Source of the DNA: a virus
Length of the DNA: 64,000 nucleotides
Direction: 5' to 3' (one strand)
Virus record (IMG/VR): IMGVR_UViG_3300042445_002481
Location: 62,001 to 126,000 of that record
Shown here one piece after another: positions 57,237-63,675 of the stretch (position 1 is its first letter; each line of letters starts with the position of its first letter). Made by a program: the position numbers and the translations under genes. Below the pieces are notes generated by a model, which was not told the origin of the DNA, ran no database searches, and saw only the letters and a list, made by a program, of their open reading frames with translations.

Positions 57237-57605
57237 TTAGAACCGATCTTTGCTTGAATTTAGAGTTTTATAGGGGTTCCAGCCTCTAAGTCTAGATCCG
57301 CACCCGCAAGCCGTATCTTTCTTAAAAACCAGCATTTTTCCGCTTTCCGTGGTAATTCTAGTGTCTTTTGAGGGATCTTTTGACACATCTGCCTCTGAAT
57401 AGCGCTCTTGGAAGACAATTTGCGGGCCTTCCTGGCTATCTTTCGCAACCATTATTGCTTTTTCGGTCAGAATAACTCTAGTTATTTCTAAATATGCGGC
57501 CCCTGGAGTCGGATCGTACGAATTTAAAGTAGAAATATCTTCTGTAAAGCCAGCGGGAACAGCTATTAAGTGGCAAGGAAACCTATCTAGGACTATTTTA
57601 TCCAT
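57237..57605 (-). CDS. Unknown protein with CGCGSRLRG C-terminal motif, 122 aa
   Basis: A beta-rich protein (FPCHLIAVPAGFTEDI, AAYLEITRVILTEKAIMVA, IVFQERYSEAD) ending in TACGCGSRLRGWNPYKTL. The terminal Cys pair followed by SRLRGWNPY resembles a small actinophage family often placed next to the terminase, from memory. Two cysteines could bind metal only with partners elsewhere. It lies between terminase and the DUF1360-like gene with no gap on the latter side. Function unknown. Confidence 0.65.
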   Translation of the reverse strand: MDKIVLDRFPCHLIAVPAGFTEDISTLNSYDPTPGAAYLEITRVILTEKAIMVAKDSQEGPQIVFQERYSEADVSKDPSKDTRITTESGKMLVFKKDTACGCGSRLRGWNPYKTLNSSKDRF

Positions 57606-57608
57606 ATT

Positions 57609-59018
57609 CTATCTGACCCTAAATATTTTTGAGCTTCTAGAGGGCGATACTCCCGGTATTTTACGGTCGCTGAGGGATTTTGCTCTAATTTTTCCTCCAC
57701 TAAATCCTGGTGGTGGTTTAATTAGCAAAGCAGTAAGTGCGTGAACTAGTGCATCGATACGGTCAGGAGATTTTCCTTCTCCAGGAATCCAAGAATACAT
57801 TTGAGACTCTAAATCTTGGAGATATCCAACGTGATGAACGCGCTTTTGCTCGTAAGCAAGGACGATTGGCTCAGCGCGGAGCTGCTTACCGTGCTTTGAG
57901 TGGACTTCTAGAACTTTAATAGTCGGGTCGATTGAAAGAATTGCGTTTCTAACTAGGGCTCCACCTTGGTTTACTTCGGCTACAACTGGGCAGCCCCACT
58001 TGCGTGCCATCTCAACGACTTTACGTGCCCAAGTATCTGGGGATCCAAGGACAGACGCGTCTTCTAGCACCCAAGCTTCGCGCTTATATAGATCGTAATC
58101 TGCAGTAGATGCAACAACTACAATTCCACACTCATCGCGAGGGTTTTCAGCAACAGAAGGGTCCACTCCAATCACTCTTAGAGGAGTGGAGAATGGGTAC
58201 ATAGCATGTCTAGCTTCTTCAACCATCTCTTCGTTCCACATAGATCCTTCGAGGTCCTCTAGCATCTCTCCATAAAGCTCCTGGCGTGCAAGAGTTGTAC
58301 CTTCGTAAACGCCGGTAATAGTGTCAAGATATGAGGCCGAAAGGTTTCCAGCGTTGTCCATGGTAGAACCCTTGGTAATAATTACGTTACCTTTGTCAGT
58401 TCTGGACTCTTCAATAAGTTTGTATAGAAGCGGAACACGCTTGGGGGTGGTAGTCACGACCATCTGCGGGTTTGCACCAAGACGAGTACCAACTCGGAGG
58501 TTATCAAAGGCGGTCATACCTGCAGCGTCAGGGGTCTGCCTCCAAGCAGCAATCTCATCACCCCATGCGTGAGTGAACTGAGGACCACGCAAACCGTCAG
58601 GCTCATCCGCGGTAAATAGCGTGGCAGTGTTTCCGTTAGGCCAAGTTAGGCGACGCTTTGAAGGTTCGTAGAGAGGTCTCTCGGAGGGAGCGGATACGTT
58701 AATAATTCCCGACTCACCTTCAACAATAACGTCGCGTACGTCGGCTGCGGTACGGGCAACAAGTGCAAAACGTCGCTGTCCGGTGTTTGTGTACTTTGCC
58801 TGTTCGCGAACCCATTCTGCCGCTAGTCGGGTCTTACCAAAACCACGACCTGCCATAACAAGCCAGATGTTCCAATCAACTCCCGGCGGGGCTACCTGCT
58901 CCGGGCGAGCCCAGACAGTCCAATCCCATATAAGAGAATCTGGATCAATATCTGAGAGCGCCTCTAAACGCTCTTCTTCAGAAAGAAGAGCTAGCTGCTC
59001 CATAAGACTTTTACCCAT
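57609..59018 (-). CDS. terL: Terminase large subunit, 469 aa
   Basis: The ATPase domain shows the Walker A-like MAGRGFGKTRLAAEW at residues 42-56, then ALVARTAADVRDVIVEG and a Walker B-like segment ending AWGDEIAAW. The nuclease domain begins at IGVDPSVAENPRDECGIVVV (metal-binding Asp at about residue 285) with EVNQGGALVRNAI later. It packages DNA into the procapsid and cuts at each headful or cos site. The gene starts at ATG 59018 immediately downstream of a TAGGGTAAACTA motif, allowing a leaderless transcript. Portal and membrane genes follow. Confidence 0.94.
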   Translation of the reverse strand: MGKSLMEQLALLSEEERLEALSDIDPDSLIWDWTVWARPEQVAPPGVDWNIWLVMAGRGFGKTRLAAEWVREQAKYTNTGQRRFALVARTAADVRDVIVEGESGIINVSAPSERPLYEPSKRRLTWPNGNTATLFTADEPDGLRGPQFTHAWGDEIAAWRQTPDAAGMTAFDNLRVGTRLGANPQMVVTTTPKRVPLLYKLIEESRTDKGNVIITKGSTMDNAGNLSASYLDTITGVYEGTTLARQELYGEMLEDLEGSMWNEEMVEEARHAMYPFSTPLRVIGVDPSVAENPRDECGIVVVASTADYDLYKREAWVLEDASVLGSPDTWARKVVEMARKWGCPVVAEVNQGGALVRNAILSIDPTIKVLEVHSKHGKQLRAEPIVLAYEQKRVHHVGYLQDLESQMYSWIPGEGKSPDRIDALVHALTALLIKPPPGFSGGKIRAKSLSDRKIPGVSPSRSSKIFRVR

Positions 59019-59023
59019 GTAGG

Positions 59024-59035
59024 TAGTTTACCCTA
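59024..59035 (-). promoter_or_regulatory. TAGGGTAAACTA motif directly before terminase
   Basis: The minus-strand motif occupies 59024-59035. If TAAACT is the -10 hexamer, the expected transcription start (7 nt on) falls on the A of the terminase ATG at 59018, giving a leaderless mRNA. The same motif stands before other units of the window. Confidence 0.42.
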
Positions 59036-59037
59036 CT

Positions 59038-59406
59038 TTAGTTGTTAACCTTTAGCTTTGTAAGCTCACGTCTTCTATCTTCAACCCATGACCTAGACAT
59101 AGAAGTCTTTTTAAAGTAAGTGTTGATCCACGAATGAATAGTATCCCTGTGACCTAGAGGGGTTGCATGTTTCCCGTAAACTAAAACTTCTTTTGTCTCG
59201 GGGTCTAGCAATAGCTCTCTAAAATAGAAAACTCGTGTCTGACCCTTAAGTACGTAAACCTCAACGTTAATGTCGGGAGCAACATCAAAAACTGAAAGAT
59301 ACGCTGGCAACTCTTGCCCTGGGTAGTCATGAAAGCCAGTGTGGAAAGGAAGATCGACTTCTTCCGTTCTAATTAGCGGCGCTTTTTTGTGTGTGTAGTA
59401 TCCCAT
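59038..59406 (-). CDS. Unknown protein, 122 aa
   Basis: A basic beta-rich protein: GYYTHKKAPLIRTEEVDLPFH, YLSVFDVAPDINVEVYVLKGQTRV and DTIHSWINTYFKKTSMSRSWV are visible. The terminus RRRELTKLKVNN is strongly basic, consistent with nucleic-acid contact. No family recognised. It stands between the HTH protein and the terminase and could be a small-terminase-like or packaging accessory protein, but this is context only. Confidence 0.58.
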   Translation of the reverse strand: MGYYTHKKAPLIRTEEVDLPFHTGFHDYPGQELPAYLSVFDVAPDINVEVYVLKGQTRVFYFRELLLDPETKEVLVYGKHATPLGHRDTIHSWINTYFKKTSMSRSWVEDRRRELTKLKVNN

Positions 59407-59416
59407 TTGTTGCTCC

Positions 59417-59971
59417 TTAAATTCTATTTTCTTTAAGAATCGGGTTGTAGACCTTTGATGTTGCTGTTACTGGCTTTTTGTAGCCGTAGCGTACAAGGCG
59501 GAAACGCAATGCACCATGAGTTACGCCAAGACGTTTTGCTAGACGATATAGGGTCACGCCTTCTACAGTGTGGGCATAGTTGAGCAGCTTGGTATACTCC
59601 TCGGCTTCCTCTCGGTAAGCTTTTCCATTTGATCGCACCAGCTGGGCATAGGGCTGAAGCTCTAGTAGACGCTTTAGCGTAGCTGGGGTTGGCTCGATGT
59701 ATACCGGCTTAGAACGCTCCGGTCTTAGAGGTGGCTCTGGAATTTCGAATGGGATCGGCATATAGCCAGTCACTGGTTCAGAAGTATATATCTGGCGAAC
59801 TCGCTCGCGGGTAATCCCGCAGGCAGTAGCTACTGCTTCATAGGTCCAATGCTTGTAACACAACTCTCGGATTAAGTAGTCTCGAGTAGGGGCGTCTGTC
59901 GTAGCCTTAAAAAAGTCAGCTATGTGCTTCGGGACTTGCTGGTTTTTCTTTACGTATTTTGTATTCGTCAT
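59417..59971 (-). CDS. Double helix-turn-helix DNA-binding protein (small terminase candidate), 184 aa
   Basis: Two HTH-like units: WTYEAVATACGITRERVRQIY (residues about 40-60, sigma-70 region 4-like) and VEGVTLYRLAKRLGVTHGAL followed by RFRLVRYGY near residue 150. ATG 59971 is preferred over the TTG at 60010, which would overlap the upstream gene by 26 nt and has no properly spaced site. TTG 59980, with AGGA 7 nt upstream, is an alternative. DNA recognition near the packaging genes makes a small terminase subunit possible; a transcription regulator is the other option. Confidence 0.62.
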   Translation of the reverse strand: MTNTKYVKKNQQVPKHIADFFKATTDAPTRDYLIRELCYKHWTYEAVATACGITRERVRQIYTSEPVTGYMPIPFEIPEPPLRPERSKPVYIEPTPATLKRLLELQPYAQLVRSNGKAYREEAEEYTKLLNYAHTVEGVTLYRLAKRLGVTHGALRFRLVRYGYKKPVTATSKVYNPILKENRI

Positions 59972-59984
59972 TGTGGTCAATACC

Positions 59985-60272
59985 TTATCCTTTTTTTCTT
60001 CCTCTTGCAACCTCTAGGGGTACATTTTGGATTGTTATTTTGTAAGTCTGCTCATCCTCAAAGCGAGGGACTCCGGTAACCCTAACGTCTGTTACATTGA
60101 TCATCGATTCTATAATATTTACCATTTTTTCGATTTCTGATGTTGGCGCTGTGGGCGGGCACAATAGCTCTACTTCGCAGTCGAGCATATCAAAAACGCC
60201 GCTCTGCGGTAAAGCGTCTCTCAAATCATCTGACCCGAACACAGTCAGAGTTTTAGTGTGGTTGGGGCTCAC
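59985..60272 (-). CDS. Unknown small protein, 95 aa
   Basis: A compact alpha/beta protein with TLTVFGSDDLRDALPQSGVFDMLDCEVELLC and SEIEKMVNIIESMINVTDVRV. The start is GTG 60272, forming a 4-nt GTGA overlap with the stop of the small membrane gene upstream (60269-60439). This ties the gene to the membrane cluster in one operon. The beta-alpha-beta look could be a small ACT-like or ferredoxin-like fold, but no family is certain. Confidence 0.58.
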   Translation of the reverse strand: MSPNHTKTLTVFGSDDLRDALPQSGVFDMLDCEVELLCPPTAPTSEIEKMVNIIESMINVTDVRVTGVPRFEDEQTYKITIQNVPLEVARGRKKG

Positions 60273-60439
60273 TTAGTCCTCGTATCTCTAAAGTTTTCTT
60301 CTCTTGGCGGATAGTCGTCGTGTAGATCTTTAATCGAAGCCGCACCCATAAATATTAGAAATCCTAGAAAAAACCAAAGGAATACCCCTAAGACCATAAG
60401 TCCTAAGACGATAAGTATGATTACAGTAAGGGCGTCCAT
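60269..60439 (-). CDS. Small membrane protein, 56 aa
   Basis: Too short to be found by long-ORF scans, but well supported. The residues 4-32 are strongly hydrophobic (LTVIILIVLGLMVLGVFLWF), followed by a charged tail (KDLHDDYPPREENFRDTR). Its TGA overlaps the GTG of the downstream gene (GTGA), and its ATG is 4 nt after the stop of the second small membrane gene. One long or two short membrane segments are possible. Candidate holin or spanin-like lysis component, given the nearby lysin. Confidence 0.65.
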   Translation of the reverse strand: MDALTVIILIVLGLMVLGVFLWFFLGFLIFMGAASIKDLHDDYPPREENFRDTRTK

Positions 60440-60443
60440 TATT

Positions 60444-60608
60444 TTAATCTTTCTCGGACAGCTTAGCTAGGGCGATTGCAGCTAGTGCAAGCGTTGGACC
60501 TGTAAGCGGTGGGTTAGTTGTGTAGGTAATGATAACCGCAGCTATTGCTGCAAGCAGGGCAATTACCGCGAGCCAGTTGATTTCTCGTAGCGCTAGTAAT
60601 AGACGCAT
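60444..60608 (-). CDS. Small membrane protein, 54 aa
   Basis: ATG 60608 follows directly on the stop of the upstream small gene (TAAATG). Residues 12-30 (LAVIALLAAIAAVIITY) are a clear membrane segment, and a second, weaker hydrophobic patch lies at residues 40-50 (LALAAIALAKL). The N-terminus is basic (MRLLLALREINW). A two-segment topology with a Pro-Pro turn (TNPPLTGP) would suit a class II holin. No family recognised, and the lysis role is inferred from neighbours. Confidence 0.65.
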   Translation of the reverse strand: MRLLLALREINWLAVIALLAAIAAVIITYTTNPPLTGPTLALAAIALAKLSEKD

Positions 60609-60785
60609 TTAGTATTCATCTTTCTTATCTGATGGTGGAAATACAACACCTAAGAGTGGAGCCGGGTCTTGTTTTAGAAAACGCGCCCGTCTCCATCTTC
60701 TGTAGATTCTTTTAGCTACCGGGTAGTAGAGAATAGCAATTACTGCTAGAAGTACTACCCAAGCGAGAGTGTTGTCTAAGTTCAT
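60609..60785 (-). CDS. Small membrane protein, 58 aa
   Basis: First of three abutting small membrane genes. Residues 7-23 (LAWVVLLAVIAILYYPV) form one membrane segment, followed by a very basic cytoplasmic stretch (AKRIYRRWRRARFLKQ) and an acidic end. This positive-inside layout gives an N-out, C-in topology. It ends in TAA directly followed by ATG of the next gene. Lysis or membrane-regulation roles are possible; no homologue is recognised. Confidence 0.63.
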   Translation of the reverse strand: MNLDNTLAWVVLLAVIAILYYPVAKRIYRRWRRARFLKQDPAPLLGVVFPPSDKKDEY

Positions 60786-60827
60786 GGCTTTATACTATCA
60801 CAATCTAGTCGTATGCGCAAGGCAGGA

Positions 60828-61085
60828 CTATTTTGTAGTTTTCTGCTTAGGCGTACGAGGCTTTAACTTAAGTTTAAGAAAGTTTGGCTTCTCGCCGTAC
60901 TTAACCCATTCGTAGACAAAAATACATGCCGCAATCAAAAAACCTAGCGACTCTGACTGAATAATGTAGTAGGGGGTTGGATCAATCAGGTATGTGTCCC
61001 ACGGGAATGTGTAGGCAACTACCGGGAACGCAATAATGTTTCCAAAAACAACTGCGATAACAATGCTTTTGTATATGTTCTTCAT
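60828..61085 (-). CDS. Two-pass membrane protein, 85 aa
   Basis: Two hydrophobic segments: YKSIVIAVVFGNIIAFPVVAY (about residues 5-25) and SLGFLIAACIFVYEWV (about 46-61), followed by a basic tail (FLKLKLKPRTPKQKTTK). This is the size and topology of a holin, and the gene lies two transcripts' distance from the exported lysin. It has its own promoter (TTGACA, 17 nt, TAGTGT) about 40-65 nt upstream. No family recognised, so holin stays a proposal. Confidence 0.65.
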   Translation of the reverse strand: MKNIYKSIVIAVVFGNIIAFPVVAYTFPWDTYLIDPTPYYIIQSESLGFLIAACIFVYEWVKYGEKPNFLKLKLKPRTPKQKTTK

Positions 61086-61122
61086 TTTGTCTCTTTTCTC
61101 TATTTGGGTGATGCTTGACTAA

Positions 61123-61151
61123 ACACTAATGTATATGATTTTGTTTGTCAA
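61123..61151 (-). promoter_or_regulatory. Sigma-70-type promoter TTGACA-N17-TAGTGT
   Basis: Minus-strand perfect -35 TTGACA (61146-61151) and -10 TAGTGT (61123-61128) with a 17-nt spacer. It serves the membrane-protein cluster starting at 61085 with a leader of about 30 nt. It lies just after the terminator of the lysin gene, as expected for a new transcription unit. Confidence 0.68.
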
Positions 61152-61166
61152 GTCAAATTTAAAGAG

Positions 61167-61189
61167 AAAAACCCCTCCCGAAGGAGGGG
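61167..61189 (-). terminator. Intrinsic terminator with UUCG loop after the lysin
   Basis: A 7-bp stem CCCCTCC-TTCG-GGAGGGG (61172-61189 on the minus strand) is closed by a stable UUCG-type tetraloop and followed by five T (61167-61171). It starts 14 nt after the lysin stop at 61203. One of the strongest terminators in the window. Confidence 0.92.
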
Positions 61190-61202
61190 CCTCTCGTCCT
61201 AA

Positions 61203-61955
61203 CTAGTTGTTAGTTTCAATTAGTCGGGTGTAGATGACTTCACTATTCGAATTGTCTTTTGCCCATTCGCTGATAGAGATTATTTCGGCCCTATCTCCTG
61301 GCTTACCGCCAGCGTGGATCATCTCATCAGGACCAACGTAGATCCCAATATGGTAGGCGCTTGAGTAGTTTTTGTAATTGAAAGACACTAGGTCTCCAAT
61401 TTTAGGTTCGGCTACAATCTCGCCCCAGTATCTTTGCCATGTGGCACTGTGATACAGGTCTATCCCAAGCTGGGCGTAGGTCCATTTTACAAGACCCGAG
61501 CAGTCCCAGGCGCGGGGGCTTGACCCCTGAAAAACCCAAGGGGTGATGCCAATTTGTTTTTTAACCAAGACAAGAGCCTCGTTTAGGGCTTTGGTGTCAG
61601 AGGCGATTTTTTCTAGCCGAGCAATTTCTGCCTCTAGTTCTGCTTGCACTTTTTCAGCATCAGACATGAGAGCTTCTTTTGCAGCTTTTTCCTGGGCCAT
61701 CCAGTCGTACGACCCAATGATCGGTGCGCTTGACTTTAGGACAGGGCCCGCAGCAATCTCGGGTGATACAGCAGGGCCGGAAACAATTTCTACCTTTTGT
61801 ACAGGAGAATCAATTATTTCAGCCGGTTTTGTTACTTGTGTTACTAATGTTTGTTCTGACGCAGCGGTGGTGGACTCTAACATCTGTCCGAACGCTGCGG
61901 TGGAGCCAGTCATTACTAGTGCTATCGCACTTATTGAAATGAACCTCTTATGCAT
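61203..61955 (-). CDS. Exported NlpC/P60 peptidoglycan hydrolase (lysin), 250 aa
   Basis: An N-terminal Sec signal (MHKRFISISAIALVMTGSTAA, likely cut near residue 22) is followed by a coiled-coil stretch (about 85-130) and a NlpC/P60 domain. The domain has RAWDCSGLVKW with catalytic Cys152, SAYHIGIYVG for the catalytic His, and MIHAGG. This cuts D-Glu-diaminopimelate-type bonds in the wall. The coiled coil plus signal peptide resembles host RipA/PcsB-type hydrolases rather than a cytoplasmic endolysin, so it may act without a classical holin. An attenuator-like hairpin precedes it. Confidence 0.9.
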   Translation of the reverse strand: MHKRFISISAIALVMTGSTAAFGQMLESTTAASEQTLVTQVTKPAEIIDSPVQKVEIVSGPAVSPEIAAGPVLKSSAPIIGSYDWMAQEKAAKEALMSDAEKVQAELEAEIARLEKIASDTKALNEALVLVKKQIGITPWVFQGSSPRAWDCSGLVKWTYAQLGIDLYHSATWQRYWGEIVAEPKIGDLVSFNYKNYSSAYHIGIYVGPDEMIHAGGKPGDRAEIISISEWAKDNSNSEVIYTRLIETNN

Positions 61956-62073
61956 TTAGCGACCTACCTTTCAGAAGTGAATACTTTAGTACTCGGTCGT
62001 TTAGTGTTCTATTTGGTTTTCTTTCCATATTCAGTTGTGGGTTGCACTCTAACACAAAATGTCCAGAGATGCC

Positions 62074-62110
62074 AAAAAGCACATCCTTCCTTTTATTGAA
62101 AGAACGTGCT
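62074..62110 (-). terminator. Terminator or attenuator in the lysin leader
   Basis: A 13-bp stem (three G-T pairs) with 7-nt loop spans 62078-62110, followed on the minus strand by TTTT(T). It lies between the HTH gene stop (62175) and the lysin start (61955). It either terminates the HTH transcript or acts as an attenuator for a promoter at 62139-62167. The opposite strand lacks a T-run. Confidence 0.72.
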
Positions 62111-62138
62111 CTCCGGTTAATATTTTACCACGTCAAAA

Positions 62139-62167
62139 ACCCTATTGTGTCGGATTTAGGATGTCAA
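62139..62167 (-). promoter_or_regulatory. Candidate promoter TTGACA-N17-TAGGGT
   Basis: Minus-strand perfect -35 TTGACA (62162-62167), 17-nt spacer, -10 TAGGGT (62139-62144). It lies 30 nt upstream of the hairpin at 62078-62110, so transcripts from it would cross that terminator-like element before reaching the lysin, giving a leader of about 175 nt. Confidence 0.5.
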
Positions 62168-62174
62168 ATCGAGA

Positions 62175-62693
62175 TTAAAGCTTAATTCTCTTGTACATAG
62201 CGCGGTATGTTACTCCTGCTGCCTCGGCTAATTCCCTTATTCCTACGCCATTTTCGTGCAATTTGGCGCAAATATCAGTCAATCTGCGGTTTGCTACGGC
62301 CGCAGAGCTAGTTTGGGCCATTTTGGCCCTGTAGGAGCGTGCTAGGGGCGCTAAGGACCTAATCTCGTCAAAAGTGTCCTCAGGGATACCTGGAGATGTA
62401 GGGCGGCGTTTCTGATACCCATCGGCTGCTGTTTTATGTACAGGAGATGGGAGGGTAGGGGCGTCTACTGCTTCTTGGGCCCCAAGCTCAGCAGACTTAA
62501 CTACCCAGCTGCGAACCGTGGATCTAGGGCGTCTAGGGGATAGGCATTCCCCGATGGCTTGAAGCGCCCACCCTGCGTTATACAGTGCGTTGACTCTCGG
62601 GATAAGGGCGTTTATTGTAAGCGAGTTTAGGTACTCAACTTCGGCTGGGGGTAGCGGCTGACTTCGCGCTGTTCTACGGGGCATAAGGTACAT
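62175..62693 (-). CDS. Helix-turn-helix DNA-binding protein, 172 aa
   Basis: The C-terminus contains VGIRELAEAAGVTYRAMYKRIKL, a clear HTH of the type found in small terminases and regulators. An N-terminal second unit (LYNAGWALQAIGECLSPRR) may be another HTH. The middle is a Pro/Ala linker (APTLPSPVHKTAADG). It is placed next to a 740-bp noncoding repeat-rich segment, so it could bind there as small terminase or origin/regulatory protein. Start ATG 62693 has no clear ribosome binding site; ATG 62684 is an alternative. Leaderless expression is possible. Confidence 0.65.
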   Translation of the reverse strand: MYLMPRRTARSQPLPPAEVEYLNSLTINALIPRVNALYNAGWALQAIGECLSPRRPRSTVRSWVVKSAELGAQEAVDAPTLPSPVHKTAADGYQKRRPTSPGIPEDTFDEIRSLAPLARSYRAKMAQTSSAAVANRRLTDICAKLHENGVGIRELAEAAGVTYRAMYKRIKL

Positions 62694-63435
62694 TTTAGCA
62701 CTATGTAGATATCGGGCTATTGGACGAATTTTTTTGAAAAATTTTTTCCGGATTTTTTGTCGTTTTGGGGCAGGGGGTAATTGCGTTTTTTAAAAAGAGG
62801 GGGGTGTCCGTAACGGAAGAATTAGTACCTTAGCGTCTACTGCTTTTGACGGGTGAGAGGGTAGCCGTATGAAATTGAAGGACTTCAAAATTGTTTCCTA
62901 AAAGTGAAGGGGTCTTCCAAAAACAATTCTTGTTGAATACGCCATACAAAATTGTTCTTTATAAAAATTAGTCCTTGCTTCAAGCTAGAAAAATAAAAAT
63001 TACTATCTATTGTCAAGGATACTAGATTACTAAGAACTTTACAAGACAAGGTTGTCTTTCTTAGGGGGTCATGACTTTAGAATCTATGACTACTACTCTG
63101 AGGGGGCGTCTAGCATTAGCTGTCCAAGTTGGGTGTCTTTCTAGTGAGGCTTACAGGGGGGCGTCTATGAGGGCTAGCTGAAAGAACTAGAAAAGACCTA
63201 AGTAAGTTTATTACTAACTATAAGTTTCTGAGGGGGGTATGCCCGCCCGCCCGCTAATTATTTTTGGCTTATTTCATGGGGGGGTCAACCTGATCTATCA
63301 AAAAACTAATTCAATAATTGTTTTTGCTATCCGCATGATCAAGCATTCATGAATCCAAACTATTCAACCGCATACCGCATAGCAAAGACCCCCCAACCGT
63401 ATAGCTAGGGGGTCATTACTTACTGAGGTATCTAG
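62694..63435. other. Noncoding repeat-rich segment (742 bp)
   Basis: No convincing gene on either strand. It contains at least eight runs of 4-7 G, all on the plus strand. Other repeats are TAGGGGGTCAT at 63062 and 63406 (15 of 16 bases agree when extended), GGGGGCGTCTA at 63102 and 63157, GCGTCTA also at 62461 and 62833, CAAAATTGTT at 62886 and 62947, a GCCC-G repeat at 63241-63252 and a 16-bp palindrome at 63043-63058. It is a plausible cos/packaging or replication control region; none of this is proven. Confidence 0.6.
63387..63414 (-). terminator. Hairpin downstream of the last small gene pair
   Basis: GACCCCC (63387-63393) and GGGGGTC (63408-63414) form a 7-bp stem with a 14-nt loop. 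On the minus strand it begins 21 nt after the 63436 stop and is followed by TTTGC, a weak T-run. It may terminate the two-gene transcript entering from the right; its arm is also one copy of the repeated GGGGGTCAT element. Confidence 0.5.
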
Positions 63436-63675
63436 TTAGTAAGTTGAATACGGCTTTCTAGGGAAGATTCGATTCGGTGTTTTGCCAGTCCTATTCTCAT
63501 CTTTCCATTCCGTGTATAGCTCTGCCCAAGACTCTAATCCGCTTCTATTAGCTAGGTCTTGAATCTTGTTCAATAGGGCTTTCCTGCCCATAGGGTGATA
63601 ATAGGCGTGTTCTACAAATTGCTGATTACCGTTGTCATTACCAACTCTGCCATTAGTGATTACAAACTTAGCCAC
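63436..63675 (-). CDS. Unknown small protein, 79 aa
   Basis: A polar protein with FVEHAYYHPMGRKALLNKIQDLANRSG, WAELYTEWKDENRTG and a basic Pro-rich end (NRIFPRKPYSTY). No cysteine, membrane segment or family seen. It overlaps the upstream 67-residue gene by 8 nt, so both are one unit, and a hairpin follows its stop. The pair is separated from the rest of the genome by the noncoding repeat segment. Function unknown; typical early-gene size. Confidence 0.55.
   Translation of the reverse strand: MAKFVITNGRVGNDNGNQQFVEHAYYHPMGRKALLNKIQDLANRSGLESWAELYTEWKDENRTGKTPNRIFPRKPYSTY

Noticed and set aside
61956-62100. c-di-AMP (ydaO-type) riboswitch before the NlpC/P60 gene
   Set aside because: Such riboswitches often precede host wall hydrolases, but the conserved core segments could not be found in this leader.
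62175-62693. Lysogeny repressor
   Set aside because: An HTH is present, but there is no integrase, no cro-like divergent gene and no attachment site in the window; small terminase or regulator are equally likely.
62766-63284. G-quadruplex from the G-tracts
   Set aside because: The G-runs are mostly 30-70 nt apart, too distant for a compact four-tract quadruplex; only one pair (62767-62776) is close.
62694-63435. tRNA or CRISPR array in the noncoding segment
   Set aside because: No cloverleaf with a TTCGA-type T-loop and no regularly spaced repeat of CRISPR size were seen; the repeats are short and irregularly spaced.
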